A model generated the notes under the pieces. The model was not told the origin of the DNA. It searched no databases and saw only the letters and a list, made by a program, of their open reading frames with translations. A stretch of 64,000 bases of DNA from Pterois miles. Its lineage: Eukaryota > Chordata > Actinopteri > Perciformes > Scorpaenidae. Made by a program: the position numbers and the translations under genes. This document shows positions 1-11,720 of this stretch, one piece after another; position 1 is the stretch's first letter, and each line of letters begins with the position of its first letter. The stretch lies in assembly GCA_947000775.1 (NCBI GenBank), contig CAMQGK010000001.1, positions 5,011,501 through 5,075,500 on the forward strand, in the 5' to 3' direction.

Positions 1-2984
1 TGAAGAGGGGGGGCTGCGCTACAAGACTTCAGTCAGGTTTCTCTTGAGCATTAAGCCAGTATGTTTACATATTCATCCTATAACCAGAGATCAACAGTAT
101 GTAGCTCAGGTATTTCCCTGCTAAAATCCCAGCCATCCCACACAAAGGGACACCTGGCACAATCACACACACCTGTACAAGCACGCTAACAAAACAGCGT
201 CTTCTTTGTGAAACTCGGATAAAGAAAAAGGATGTCAAGATATCTCAGTTCCTGAAAGGATTCTTTGATGTGACAAACATACAACCACAGAATACAATTT
301 TAATTATATAAAATGTTCCTTCACTCTTGGGGATCAGCGCAGAAGAATAAAAAAAAAAGAGTAAAAGAACTGGGGATTCATCTATCCTCACAACAATTAG
401 CTTGTTTAATCTACACAGGTAATGATGGAGTTGCTGTAATAGATACTTGCTAGTCTTTTTCTGTTAAGTGTCCCTCACTAGTGCTTTGACTCTTGCTGGG
501 ATGGTTAATGAGACGTTGATTTTTTTCGAATTTCTAAATCTTGTCTGGAAACCAAATCTCCCCTGTGGAATACAGACAATTTTATAGAAAGTTTGACAGT
601 TTGGAATATATGCTTACTCGCTTCTTGCCGAGAGTTAGATTAGAAGATCAATACCATCTCATGTCTGCTTGGTAAATATGAGGATACAGCCAGGAGCGGG
701 TTAGCTTAGCTTAACACAAAGACTGGAAACAGATAGCTTGGCTCTGTCCTGCACCTCTAAAGCTCATTAATTATCACTTTAAACAAGCTGTTCTCATATA
801 CTGATAATAAAACCCATATAAAGAGTGACAAACAGGGAGGAGGTCTCGTGGCTGAAGTCGTTGATTTATTTGTGACTTATAAATATGATTTATGTACTTA
901 ATAGGGGTGTTAAGATTTGCCTACTACATTGATGTATTGATTTATACTCCTACGATCCAACTACAATACTATGTAGTCTATACTCTATCTCTACTCTATA
1001 TCTGTCTATACTATCCATCTAAAATCAATTTGCTAGGTAAATAATTGATTGTATCGATACTAAGAATTTGCACCTTGTATTAAGACATCACAAACATTGC
1101 ATAGATGTATTATTATTTAAAACTTGTTAAACGTTACTCTGGTTCACTCTCCCTGTGTATAACATCATCGCCATGTGCCAGATTGCCAGAATCCTTTATA
1201 AAACTCCTGAATTCGGAGAGCAACCAAAATGTAATGGATTGTCCATGGTGCCACCCCCCAACCCAGATCCATTGCCTTTTTCAGTGATCCTGCTACCAGA
1301 CAGACAAACAAACAAACCTTGGTGAAGGTAATTACAATTATTTAATATACAGTTTCATTGTTGATTCTATGCTGTTGGTTGACACATCACAGTATCCCTC
1401 TAAAGCGAGAAACATGTCGTCCCTTCCTTTTTGAAACCTGAAGTGAATTAAATGAAATAAATTGATTTATTAGCCCACTGTAGCGACCTTCAGGACCATC
1501 TGACTGACTACTAATGGAAAAAGAGTTTTAAATGTCAAAGACTTCGACCATGTGAGCGTCTCACAAGCACACATCGCCTGGTCATTCTTAATGTCAGCTG
1601 ATAATTCGTTACTTGGTGATAACGTACATCTGTCACACTAAGAGAAAAGCATCGACGCTGAGATTATCTCTATAAAACCTTTGGTTTACAGTGCAGCTAC
1701 TCCTTACTGAGACAAAGGAAATGGTACGACCGTGTCTTTTGTTCTTACGAGGAATTCAAACAATAAAACGGTTGTAGATCTTTTTGATTTATGACAGCAG
1801 AAGGAAGTTAGTCAAACTAAACTACCTGGTGTTTTTTTTTTTTTTTGCTTCCTCAAATATCAAAATACATATCTGTGTTGTCGCGTTAACACAAATGTGA
1901 TGGAACATTTCTCCGACATCTTCTTCTGCATGACTGGGCGTGTTTGATTGTGATGTCAGTCACATAAACATACACTTTACCTTCACCTTCCAACACAACA
2001 CACAGGTCGATGGCATCCCCGTCATGCAGCGTGCTGCCTGCAGCTACTGCATTAAACACATCGCTCAGAGCACAAGCACTCAGCTAGACTAGGAGCATAA
2101 ATACAGCAATATACACTATTTACATACCAAGGGTTATATTACCTCACCTGCAAAGTCTGTTTTTCCTCCACTCTGTTTAGTCATTTTTATATGTACAGTT
2201 AAATAAACCAAACGAGTGGTGTTTACTGCTCAGCAGCCTGAGACACAGCCAGAGTTACTGCAACATAGCGTGCATTATAGTTGAGCTGACAAACACATCT
2301 CTCTCAGCTGTAATTAAGGTAATAACAATATTATTATTGCTTTTATTATGGTTATAGCCCCTTTCAGACATGCACCTTTTAACGTAAATGTGATATCAGT
2401 TTTACATGTCAGTCTCATATCTATATATACAAGTCCCAACTAGTAACATTTCCATAACACGTCCAACGGGTCTGAGCTGAAAGCTGTCACATTAATGTAA
2501 AGGCTGCAGCAGCACGAGGCTAAATAACCCGGGAGAGATTAAATCACCACGTTCCACCTTATTAAAGAGTGCTGCAATAAATGCATCCCTCTGCAGTTAT
2601 CATCTCTTATGCATCAGTTTAATAAACCACAAAATACTGAGTGAGTCAATTTTACAGTGAGCTGTTGAGGCGATTCGTCTTATGTCAGATCAGTCTATTA
2701 TTATGTTTTTCTCTTTGCAGTGTGGGGCATGTCGGAGACAAAACCTGTATTAACACAATAATAAATATGCCTGTAACTCGTGATAACTGTCATTATGGAT
2801 TAATCTGCCAACTATTTACTTGATGAGTTTTGTCATAAAAATGCCAAAATGTTGATCAGAAATGGCCATCGCGATTGTGGAAGTGAAGTGACAACAGATA
2901 CTCAATTTATCATATAGGACAAAGAACAGCAACAAATGGTCCCAAAACATGACTTAGAAGATTTATCAATTATCAATTATTTAG
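1..2984. other. no gene recognised
   Basis: The sequence is AT-rich with homopolymer runs, such as 15 T at 1832-1846. No convincing exon, RNA gene or tandem array is visible. Parts may be old unrecognised transposon fragments. Confidence 0.5.
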
Positions 2985-3193
2985 TGAGCTCCATTTTAAA
3001 GCTAGAGTGATGGTACTGGCATCATATGAAACTAGAAAAACTAAAGAATCCACTGGTACCATTCATGTCAGACTAGCTGGTCATGAAGGAGGCTAAATAA
3101 AGCTCCAAACCTATGATAAATTTTGGTGAGGAAAAACTTTTTTAACAGATAAAAAATGTGCGATTAATCATGACTTAATATTTTGACAGCCCT
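2985..3193 (+). mobile_element. internally deleted GACAGCCCT-ended MITE copy
   Basis: It shares with the copies at 8140-8625 and 34318-34686 the modules TTTTAAAGCTAGAGT, GGTACCA, a CATGAAGGAGGCTAAATAA-like block, CTCCAAAC and a GCGATTAATCATGA tract, and ends TTTTGACAGCCCT. No transposase is present. I know this as an abundant percomorph non-autonomous element ending AGGGCTGTCAA. The central part present in the 8-kb copy is missing here. Confidence 0.65.
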
Positions 3194-3195
3194 GG

Positions 3196-3420
3196 TTTGA
3201 ACCTTTTCACGTGCCATTTTTATGTCACACAACAAAACTGGCTGCAGTTAAGTTTAGGCAGCAAAACCATCTAGTTAGGTTTAGGAAAAACATCATGATT
3301 GGGTTTAAAATAAGTACTAAGTAAAATATGCAGAAGAATGGAAAACACATGGCAAACGTCACCAAAAGTCACTAACTTCTAAATAACTCATCCACCTTTC
3401 CTCCTGCCTGCCATGCCAAA
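3196..3420 (+). repeat. dispersed repeat, GTTTAGGCARCAAAACCA family
   Basis: It contains TTTTCACGTGCCATTT, AAGTTTAGGCAGCAAAACCA and TTAGGTTTAGGAAAAACAT, then ends near CCTGCCTGCCATG. The same order of modules occurs at 11404-11720 and 47365-48150. Related sequence is inverted at 13192-13388, 40860-41160, 50944-51110 and 54700-54905. It abuts the preceding MITE directly. It is probably a non-autonomous transposon; no coding capacity is seen. Confidence 0.6.
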
Positions 3421-3730
3421 AGCAAGAACAGCATTGTTAAGCAGCCCAGCACTCCCTCTATATAGTTTAAATTTTCAGTCGTACCATCTGCATGGATTAA
3501 ATTAGGAATATCCAGCAAAACACTTTATATGTGAGTAAATAGGAATTAAGTTAGAGCCACAGCTTAAGGTCTCATCGGGCATTGTGAAATAGGCCACAGA
3601 ATCCTCTATTTCATAAATAATGAAGTTTATGTAAAAACTGATTGGGACATTCACTGGAGATTCCCTGATGCAGCCTGCGAGAAAAGAGAACGCTGCTTCC
3701 TCTGCTGCACTGAATGGTAAATATCATGCA

Positions 3731-3895
3731 CTGTGGCTGCAACTAATAATCACTTTTACTTTCAAATAACGCACCAGTTATTTTCTCACTTTATCCATGA
3801 ATTGTCTATAAAACGGTGAAAAATGCTCAAGAGTCCAAGATGACGTCATGTCTTGTTTTGTCCGACCAACAGTCCAAAACCTTTTTATGATCAGT
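3731..3895 (+). mobile_element. GGCTGCAACTAA-type MITE copy
   Basis: It begins GGCTGCAACTAATAATCA and runs through the family's TCTATAAAACGGTGAAAAAT and GTCTTGTTTTGTCCGACCAA modules. A related copy lies at 24049-24200, and an end fragment in reverse at 40228-40295. At 3841-3848 it carries a perfect palindromic CRE, TGACGTCA. Confidence 0.55.
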
Positions 3896-4026
3896 TAACA
3901 CTAGGGCTGTCGCAATAACCACAATATTGACAATAATATTGACTTGTCGGTACTATTGACAAATGAGGGGGATGGCAAGCAGCCGCCATAAGTTTTAAGT
4001 TTTGCTTCTGTGTGAAATTCTCCGTG

Positions 4027-4340
4027 GCACCGTGGCTGCTACAGTAACTCTCCTGATGGTGAACTGGAGACAGTGAACGCAGCACCGTGGCTGCTACAGT
4101 AACTCTCCTGATGGTGAACTGGAGACAGTGAACGCAGCACCGTGGCTGCTACAGTAACTCTCCTGATGGTGAACTGGAGACAGTGAGCGCAGCACCGTGG
4201 CTGCTACAGTAACTCTCCTGACGGTGAACTGGAGACAGTGAACGCAGCACCGTGGCTGCTAATGTAACTCCCTGATGGTGAACTGGAGACAGTGAACGCA
4301 GCACCGTGGTTGCTACAGTAACTCTCCTGATGGTGAACTG
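4027..4340. repeat. 55-bp minisatellite, about 5.7 copies
   Basis: The unit starts GCACCGTGGCTGCTACAGTA and includes CTCCTGATGGTGAACTGGAG. Starts of CGTGG at 4031, 4086, 4141, 4196, 4251 and 4305 give periods of 55, 55, 55, 55 and 54. Units differ by single substitutions, and one has a one-base deletion. It sits just inside another dispersed repeat that begins TAGGGCTGTCGCAATAACCA at 3902. Confidence 0.95.
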
Positions 4341-6617
4341 TTGACTCAGTTGTGTGTTGTGCTCATATACTGCAGCTGGCGCATCGCTGCATGCAAGACA
4401 AAAATTTTGTCGGTTAACGGTTAATAATCAGTTAACGAGGGTCGGTTATCGGTTAAGAACATTTTTCAGAATTAGCATCTCTAATCACATCCTACATGTT
4501 CAAGTGCCAAACAGTAACAACAATGGAGGCGAAATGAACTCACATGGACCAGCGGGTCCATGCCCCTCCCTATATGCTTCAGCCATCCATTTAAAAATAC
4601 AGCAGTATTTAATTTGTTTTAAAACTGTGCCATCTTTGTCATTTAAAAAGCAACAATATACCTAATCATAATCTAACAATAAAGCTTATCTACTCTATAT
4701 AATCAGGATAAATGAAGTAATTTGCAAAAAAAGTAGTGCATTGTTGAGCCAATTATCATCTCTGCAGGGGAAATTCCTTCACCGCGGCAGCCTTAGTTTA
4801 CAATGTTAAGACAAGGAAAAGCTTTAAATAATCACATTGGAGGAGCTGCAACCATCAAATGTTTGACTTTTTTCCTAAAAAGTGTCTTAAATGATAAACC
4901 AATTATGAAAATAGTCAATTTATTGCCAAAAAACTAATATCATTCCTGTAATGTTTGAATAAAACCATGCATAACATTTACGTGAAAGTCCCTTGTGTCT
5001 GAAGGACAAACAGCCATTCAGCAATGTTAGAAAATACATGTTAGAAAAAGGCTTTTTAATTATTGTCATTACTACTAAGAGGTTGTAGTGAAATCTAGAA
5101 TATCACACCATACGGTGAAAAAGTGGAAAAAAGAATAGCTACATAAAATCAGTAAAACTATGTTCAAAGAGATCATTCGTAGTGCTTACAGAGAAAATGA
5201 TGAACAAAAGCAAAGTGTCTCTATCCTGGAGCGCCTCTTCTATTGGACTCATTTATTTATGTGGCCCATCATGGCAGCTTCCCGCGAACGCTGCGCTCCT
5301 GCGTCTTACTCTCTGAGTGCTGTGATCATGAAGATTCATGTACTCTGCTCGTTTTGAGCTGTTTGGCACTGACAGATGCAGGAGGAGATTTAGACGGATT
5401 GAAGAGGACTGCATGTTATCCATGTACTGGCTTTTCCAGATCAATGAAAGTGCGGCAGGAACGCTTCTCTGTTGTGAGACACCAAGCTTCCCTTCAGGAG
5501 CAAATAAAGAGGTTTGTTCTTAATTTAAGCAGCCAAATAAGTAACACTGACTGAAAAGGGCATAAAGAAAGTTTATTCCCTGGAAGTGAGTAACCTGGTA
5601 CTTCCTTTTAACAGGTTTGTAGACCATAAACTCCTAAATTGATGTTAAATGAGTTGCAGGTGAGACTGCACTATTTGTTTTGGTTCTATCTTTGGCTGCA
5701 CACATGCAGACAACTGTTAGACAGCTGATTAAAGACCTTTACGTAGTTCATGCTCTGATAGTCTTTTACAGACAGGCTCAGTAGAAGTCATGGAGGCTAT
5801 TCTTTTGTGAAATCAGAAGCACATCACTTAAATTGAGCAAACTGAGACATATATTGACAACCAAAAAAGTCACTGAAAACTAAACTAGGTACAAGGACAC
5901 CTGCCCCAGTGAGGGACTGGCCCGAATAGAAAAACAATACTAATGTGACAAAACGTGATCGTTTTAGAGAGTAAGGTTAAGGAATGGGACGTCACAGTAA
6001 ACTTTAAACTTGTGACAACTCCTGCGATGACGGTCAATATGTGTAGAGCGGTTACTTTATCGGTGGATGGCGGTGTGTCTGGCTTGTCCGGTGTGAGGTT
6101 GCAGGTTTCCACCTGGCGACGCATTCGCTTTGACACCAAGTCCTCCGTCATCGTCTTGTCTGTAAACTCTCTTTCATCCCGTCTGCTGCTCTGAGCTGAG
6201 ATACTTTCAGTTTGTAGTGTCCGTCATCCGATTATGTATTGATAACACAGCGCTGATATGCAAAAATGAATGGGTATAATTTCTGTTTAAAAACATAAGC
6301 AAAACATGCCTGAACACCGAGTAACACCAGTAAGATACAGTATATAAAAATATATAGTAACACCTTCATTTACTGTCAACGTATAAGTACTTGTTTCAAA
6401 ACTATCACGTCAAATATCAGTGTTGTTAAATAGCAAATAAAAAATTATAAATAAAAATAAAAGCTACCTGGTTGCTTTACATTATAATAAAAGTTACAGT
6501 CACAGTTGTGTGCTTCCGCCAACCAGTCAAGTTATAGTTTCCATCCATGTCGGTCCAAAATATCATCACTCCATCATTTTCTCCCATTAGACATTTGCGT
6601 TAAATTGTCATCATTAG
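4341..6617. other. no gene recognised
   Basis: A stretch rich in GGTTAA (about 4408-4456) looks like the edge of another dispersed repeat. The remainder is AT-rich, without recognisable coding sequence, RNA gene or long tandem repeat. Overlapping short frames near 5.2-5.5 kb have no family resemblance. Confidence 0.5.
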
Positions 6618-6637
6618 CACATGAATTAATGAGTTAT

Positions 6638-6663
6638 GGTCACAGTGACCTTGACCTTTGACA
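6638..6663. promoter_or_regulatory. ERE palindrome plus DR1-like site
   Basis: GGTCACAGTGACC at 6638-6650 is an exact GGTCAnnnTGACC inverted repeat, the core estrogen response element. TGACCTTTGACA at 6652-6663 reads on the other strand as TGTCAAAGGTCA, close to the AGGTCAnAGGTCA direct repeat bound by RXR or HNF4 type receptors. The motifs are seen directly; binding is inference. Confidence 0.5.
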
Positions 6664-6745
6664 AGGAAAATTCGAGTCATTTCATTCTTGAGTTCAAGTG
6701 GATGTTTGTGCCGAATTTGGGGAAATTTCATTGACGTATTTTGTG

Positions 6746-6767
6746 AGGTCATAGTGACCTTTGACTT
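6746..6767. promoter_or_regulatory. full 15-bp ERE palindrome plus DR1-like site
   Basis: AGGTCATAGTGACCT at 6746-6760 is the full consensus inverted repeat AGGTCAnnnTGACCT. It overlaps TGACCTTTGACTT (6755-6767), which on the other strand is AAGTCAAAGGTCA, one base from a canonical DR1. Confidence 0.5.
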
Positions 6768-6798
6768 TAGACCACCAAAATTTAATCAGTTCATCCTT

Positions 6799-6952
6799 AA
6801 AGATGATTTTTTTGGCATTTGTTTTTACCTCTTACTGATAGAACAGTTGATAGTTTAGAAAGGGGGCAACATGCAGATTCAAACCCGGCCCCTTCAGGAC
6901 TCAGCCTTGTTATACGGGCACCTGCTCTACCAACTGAGCTACCAGGACACCC
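6799..6952 (-). mobile_element. tRNA-derived SINE with 15-bp target-site duplication
   Basis: Read on the minus strand the head has an A box in GGTAGCTCAGTTGGTAGAGC and a B box in GGGTTTGAATC. The 3' part has the CCCCCTTTCTAA and CAAATGCCAAAAAAATCAT type tail known from percomorph tRNA SINEs. It is flanked by AATCAGTTCATCCTT (6784-6798) and AATCAATTCATCCTT (6953-6967), a 14/15 target-site duplication. It was inserted into the 6.6-7.1 kb repeat. It is not a functional tRNA: the sequence continues into a SINE body and the arms are degenerate. Confidence 0.85.
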
Positions 6953-7523
6953 AATCAATTCATCCTTGAGTCATGGATGAGACGAAATTCCCTCCAAGCA
7001 TTCCTAAAATATCATGATCACGAGAATGGGTCAGACGGACGGACGGACAGATGGACAACCCAAAAACACAATGCCTCTGGCCACGGCTATCATCAGCGTA
7101 GAGGCTTAAAAAAGTCTACATAAAAACCTGAATGCTGTTTTAGCTCTTCATACATAGTCAAACAATGATATCCAGTAGATTAAGCAAAAATAATAAACTA
7201 TAACAAATATATGAGCATCATTAGATAGCTGTGTGTGTGTATGATCAGTGACAGGACACAACCACATCCTGAGAAACAGAATCAGATCTGTGCACAAGCT
7301 GCGACGACGTCATGGCGGAGGCACGCTATGACACGCTGCCCGACACAAGTAACGCATTGTGCCTCGACGTCGTTCCCTCTGATCAGCTCTGTCCTCTCCT
7401 CTCCTGCAACAACTGCGTCAGAAGACAGTTTCAGCCAGCCAACGCCATGGTGGTGTTTACAGTGTCACACCAGATGGGATTCTTACTGGCTGCTGCTGAA
7501 AATTTCAAGGTCATCGCAACACG

Positions 7524-7557
7524 TCTTTTTTCTTCTTCTTCTTCCTCTTCTTCTTTC
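7524..7557. repeat. (TTC)n tract
   Basis: An imperfect TTC/CTT run with one CCT interruption. Confidence 0.9.
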
Positions 7558-8139
7558 AGCCCATTGCTTCCTGTTCACTGATATATTTATTGATCGTTTC
7601 GTGCCATTTACATCAAATCCATTTTTAATTTGACCTGTTTATTGAAGATCATTTTGATAGTTGCGAGACCTTTTCGCCAACCCCCCATCAGATTAAATAT
7701 CAGCTAATGAGTTGCTTTATCACTATTTGCATAAGGTCCTCCATATGGAGAGAAAGCAAACTGAATTCAAGAATAAAAGAAGGGAAAAGCTTGATAATGA
7801 CAACTTTTACATTCAGTGTATAATAAATAAATAAAGCTCCACATGCATTAAATGGAATATGATGCATTATAAGTCAGGACAAAGCTTGGTTATTCATGCT
7901 AGAAAGTAGGCCTGTGTTTACAGCCGCGACACATTTTCAATTAAAAACCTACAAAGATTACAGGCAAAGAACTGGTATAAATTTGGAGTAGGGGTGTCGG
8001 GGTCCTCATCCAGGAAAATTACATTTTATTCATTTTTTTAACCTAAAACTATGCAATTTTACATAATTTTGGACCATTATTTTTACTAAACATAATGCCC
8101 CAAAAGTTTGAAAACAAAACTTGCTATAGTTATCACTAT

Positions 8140-8625
8140 TATGTCATTATTTATCACATTTGCCACCAAACAATGACAAACTACCGTCCAACAGGCAACA
8201 ACAGCTGTCAGTGTGTCAGAGTGCTGACTTGACTATGACTTGATCCAGACTGACTGGGACTATCATAAAGTGGGCATGTCTGTAAAGGGGAGACTGGTGG
8301 GGACCCAGAGAACCCATTTACATTCACATATCTGGAGGTCAGAGGTCAAGGGACCCCTTTGAAAACGGCTTTTCCTTGGCAAAATTTAGCATAGGTCTGC
8401 AGAGTTATTTAGCCTCCTTTGAGTCAAGCTAGTATGACGTGATTGGTACCAAAGGATTCGGTTTTGTAGTATTTTTCATATGATATCAGTATCTTCACTG
8501 AAACTTTAAAACAGAGCCCTCTGCAACCTAAAAATTGCAAGTTGCGTTAATGCATTAAAGAAATTAGTGGCTTTAAAACAAATTTGCGTTAATCCCATTG
8601 CTATTGCGTTACCTTTGACAGCTCT
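8140..8625 (-). mobile_element. GACAGCCCT-ended MITE, longest copy
   Basis: On the plus strand it ends GCGTTACCTTTGACAGCTCT, the inverted counterpart of the ends at 3193 and 34686. It has the shared block TTGGCAAAATTTAGCATAGG and a central part (GGCAACAACAGCTGTCAGTG, GTGGGCATGTCTGTAAAGGG) absent from the other two copies. No open transposase frame is present. Confidence 0.65.
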
Positions 8626-10159
8626 GATGATAACACGTTTAGGCCTCGGAGACTCACTAAAATGGATAAATGTGCAGGAACTAAAACTCAGTGTGCCTTA
8701 TAAAGCACCCATGCATGCAGAATATCTAACAACTAGAAACGAGAACCCTCCTGATGTCCCCCTGCACATTTCTTCTTGGTCCGAGGTTAATTATCATTCA
8801 CACTCAGTTATCACAACCTTGATTATTTTATGATTAAATAAATGCAAACTGTGGTTAAACCAAAGTGATTGATAAGTCAGCTCTTCCAGGAAGGGAAAGT
8901 TGAGTTTATGGATGTACAGTTCATGCAAAAAAAAAAAAAGATTTCTGATAACCTTCTGCAGAAAAGAGGAAGCCGTGTACTTGCAGGCAGGAAGTCAGAG
9001 CTAGTTAGAATAGTATCACACGTACGTCTCATTCCTCTCACTGATCTGCTGTCTGAGCATGTGGGTGTTTATGTACGTGAGTCTTGTACTTAGAATCAGT
9101 CGCTTCATCAGTGCCCAACATATACATGAGGGGAAATATCTGCCAGTCAGCCGAGTTTACATGTCAAAAAACCCACAAGCAAGGCAACATCAGCTCCGCT
9201 CATCACTTGATGTATTGTCAGTACATGCCACATGACTGATATGCTCTTCCTGATAAGCCCAAACCTTTGTATGATACGAGCTAGCTGCAAAAAAAAACAA
9301 AAAAAACAATGGCAGACAGCTGCTTGTTGCTTTTGCAGCGACTGTGGTTTTTGCATCAGTTGGAGGACGACTGACACAGCAAGTAGTTGACAAAGACAGA
9401 CAGACGGGTGTCAGCTGTGAAAATGTTACCAGAGATGTTCCTATGATTTCTGTCTGCAGCCACAAATATCCATCAAACAGCAGCCGACCCTTCCCTCTGC
9501 TTTGAATCCCCTTTTTGATCCTTGTGTCCTCAAAGGAGGAAAAAAAAAAAGTGCAGGGAACACGACTTCCCACAGCTAAGAAGAAAAAAAGAAATCGGTA
9601 GCAAGTACATTCACATACAGGGTATTACTGATTTCGATGCCCCAGGCAGAGATTCAGCCCTGTAGGTGTATGATATGCATGCCCAGATTTAATATGTTCT
9701 CTGCTACCAAATCACAGAGCACCATTACAACTACAAACACAGCAGGGAAGCCAGTCCTTACCTTGCATGACTCAGTCATATAGGGAACCAAAATGTTTAC
9801 TAGCAGTGAACAAAGCCAAGCGAGAAGGACTATAGATGCTCCTACCAGTCACAACTGTGCAAACAAAAGCATGTGGATGGAACTAGTTTTTGCAATTTTG
9901 GTGACCACGGGCACAAGCGCAATCCTGGTGCAGTGTGGCACAATTTAGAAGACAGCTAAAGCTGGATGAATAGATTTTTAGTAGAAGTACAGTATCAGCG
10001 GGTGAAATTAGGGCTGAGCTTAAATAATGGCAATCACCTCTAATCCCCTTTAACAGCAGAAGGCGGTTTAGAAGTTCAGAGAGGAGCAAGAAACTAAATA
10101 TACATCACCAAATACTAATATGGAGCAATGAATAAAGATTTTAAAATTTACATTTTAGG
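8626..10159. other. no gene recognised apart from the weak 9.76-kb candidate
   Basis: Contains A-rich runs near 8926-8938 and 9540-9550, and single-copy-looking sequence. No RNA gene or tandem array was seen. Confidence 0.4.
9762..9848 (-). other. candidate exon with a membrane-helix-like peptide
   Basis: A strong minus-strand donor, CAAG|GTAAGG, is preceded by 29 open codons containing a hydrophobic run (ASIVLLAWLCSLLVNILV) followed by PYMTESCK. A TGA lies just upstream at 9851-9849. A T-rich tract ending in GCACAG and a later GGTAG give possible acceptors on either side of that TGA. The hydrophobicity may simply reflect T-rich DNA. No family is recognised. Confidence 0.12.
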
Positions 10160-10385
10160 AGACGAGAGGGTCGCAGGTTCGAATCCAGTTTGGGGCCCTT
10201 TTGTTTGGGGTCTGCAGCTTTTTTCCAGGTGTTTCCAAAGACGTGTAGGTTCACTGATGACTCTAAATTACCCATAGGTGTGAATGTGTAAGCCTTACGA
10301 CGGACTGACGACCTGTCTGATCGGCTGGGATCAGCTCCAGGCCCCCTGTGACCCCGAACGGGATAAGCGGTTGCAGATGGATGCA
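10160..10385 (+). mobile_element. V-SINE copy, 5'-truncated
   Basis: It keeps the B box GGTTCGAATCC (10176-10186), a degenerate V domain, a GACTCTAAATTACCCATAGG block, and the 3' module GATCGGCTGGGATCAGCTCC followed by GGGATAAGCGGTTGCAGATG. The A-box end is missing. V-SINEs are tRNA-headed SINEs sharing a conserved central domain across fishes. Confidence 0.8.
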
Positions 10386-10386
10386 T

Positions 10387-11403
10387 GGAGACATAAAAAT
10401 AAGGAGTGAAAAGTGCAATTTTTGGGAACTATTTAAAGCCAAGGACTGCCCCTTTCCCATTGAACCCCCAACACCAGCGAACATCTGGCTTTTGGCTTGA
10501 GTGGGAAAAGTTACGTCGGCACTCATTCCCAGGATGGACGGAGACTTCAAATAGTATCGTGTTTACCGTGTTTACGATTTGGGTCCATGAACGCCTCCCT
10601 CACGTCATATTCACGACCTCGTAAGTGGAAAGTTTCTGAAAGCTCCGCGTTCACGACTTGTGACGTGTTTGTTGCTGTTGTGAGAAACGGTGGAGCCCAT
10701 GGAGGTTCCTTTATCAGTGCATAAGTTAATATCGTATATGCTATTTTATGTATATTGTGATTTTAATCATATATACTTTTTCTTGGTAATTTTATAATAT
10801 GTCTGAGTAAACTGTCTCAGCGACCTCATCTTTCTCCTCCGTCATTATGTCTTTGCATTTCCTACATTATCTTACCCACTAGCTAGCTTGCTGAATCGTT
10901 AGCCTCTGTGGCTTCTGGACAGTAACGTTAATATTGCCGTTGATTAGCAGCGGTGTTCTTCACGACTTAACCACTTGAACGCAACGCATGTCGTGTTCAC
11001 GACTTCCATCTCATAAGCACGAGTTCCACTTGAGGGCACCAAAGTACGTCAGTAGTCACATTTTATCGACTCCAGCGGCGATCAACAATGATGGAAACAT
11101 GACACCCGAGTAGATGTGCTAATTTTCTTTCTTTAATTTTACGTGATGCACGTAGACGTGAATGTATAATGATTAAACTCAACAGGGATTTAGATATTTA
11201 TTTTATAATTTATTAACAAAACATTAAATTAAAATAATTTTGCCTCGCTAAAAAACATTTTTGTTGTTTTTTGTTTTTGTTAGTCTTTCTACTGTTCTAA
11301 AAATCACCAACTCTGGTTTGAGAGTTTGACTGAAGAAATAACAACAACCCAGCCTCACAGGAAGATATAAATACCAAGACATTACACAGACATTCAGCGT
11401 ATC
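10387..11403. other. no gene recognised
   Basis: Several CACGACTT / GTTCACGAC motifs recur (about 10610-10650 and 10960-11025), suggesting an old inverted repeat pair, probably transposon-derived. No coding sequence is recognised. Confidence 0.4.
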
Positions 11404-11720
11404 ATGAGTATACATTTTAGCCTTTTCACGTGTCATTTGTACATCACACAAACATCCACACTTAAATTGAGACGAGAAAACCACTTAGTTAAGGTAAGGA
11501 AAAAATGGTTGGGAATAAATAAGTACATGAATGAAGTAAAACATATAGGAAACAATATAACACAACTACAGGAAACTGTGACTAATCAACTAGTCAATAA
11601 AGAACATGTGAAAACCATCACTGATGTAACTTACAAAACAAAACACCAGTCAACAACAGTCTCGAACACCGCTGGTTAAAAGTCCAGTGTTTGTTGGACT
11701 CATGCTGCTCCGCCTGCCAT
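11404..11720 (+). repeat. dispersed repeat, GTTTAGGCARCAAAACCA family
   Basis: Same module order as 3196-3420: TTTTCACGTGTCATTTGTAC, AAAACCACTTAGTTAAGGTA, GAACACCGCTGG and CCGCCTGCCATGAC. It is more diverged, and its long open frame is incidental. Confidence 0.55.

Larger units (their letters stand above)
6618..7113. mobile_element. dispersed repeat carrying nuclear-receptor motifs, split by a SINE
   Basis: Its modules are CACAGTGACCTTGACCTTTG, CAAGTGGATGTTTGTGCCGA, GAATGGGTCAGACGGACGGA and AATGCCTCTGGCCACGGCTA, ending GTAGAGGCTTAAAAAA. I recognise these as a common teleost dispersed repeat. A SINE interrupts it at 6799-6952. No coding capacity is seen. Confidence 0.7.

Noticed and set aside
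6858..6952. tRNA gene on the minus strand
   Set aside because: A and B boxes are present, but the sequence runs on into a SINE body with an A-rich tail and target-site duplication, and the arms do not pair well.
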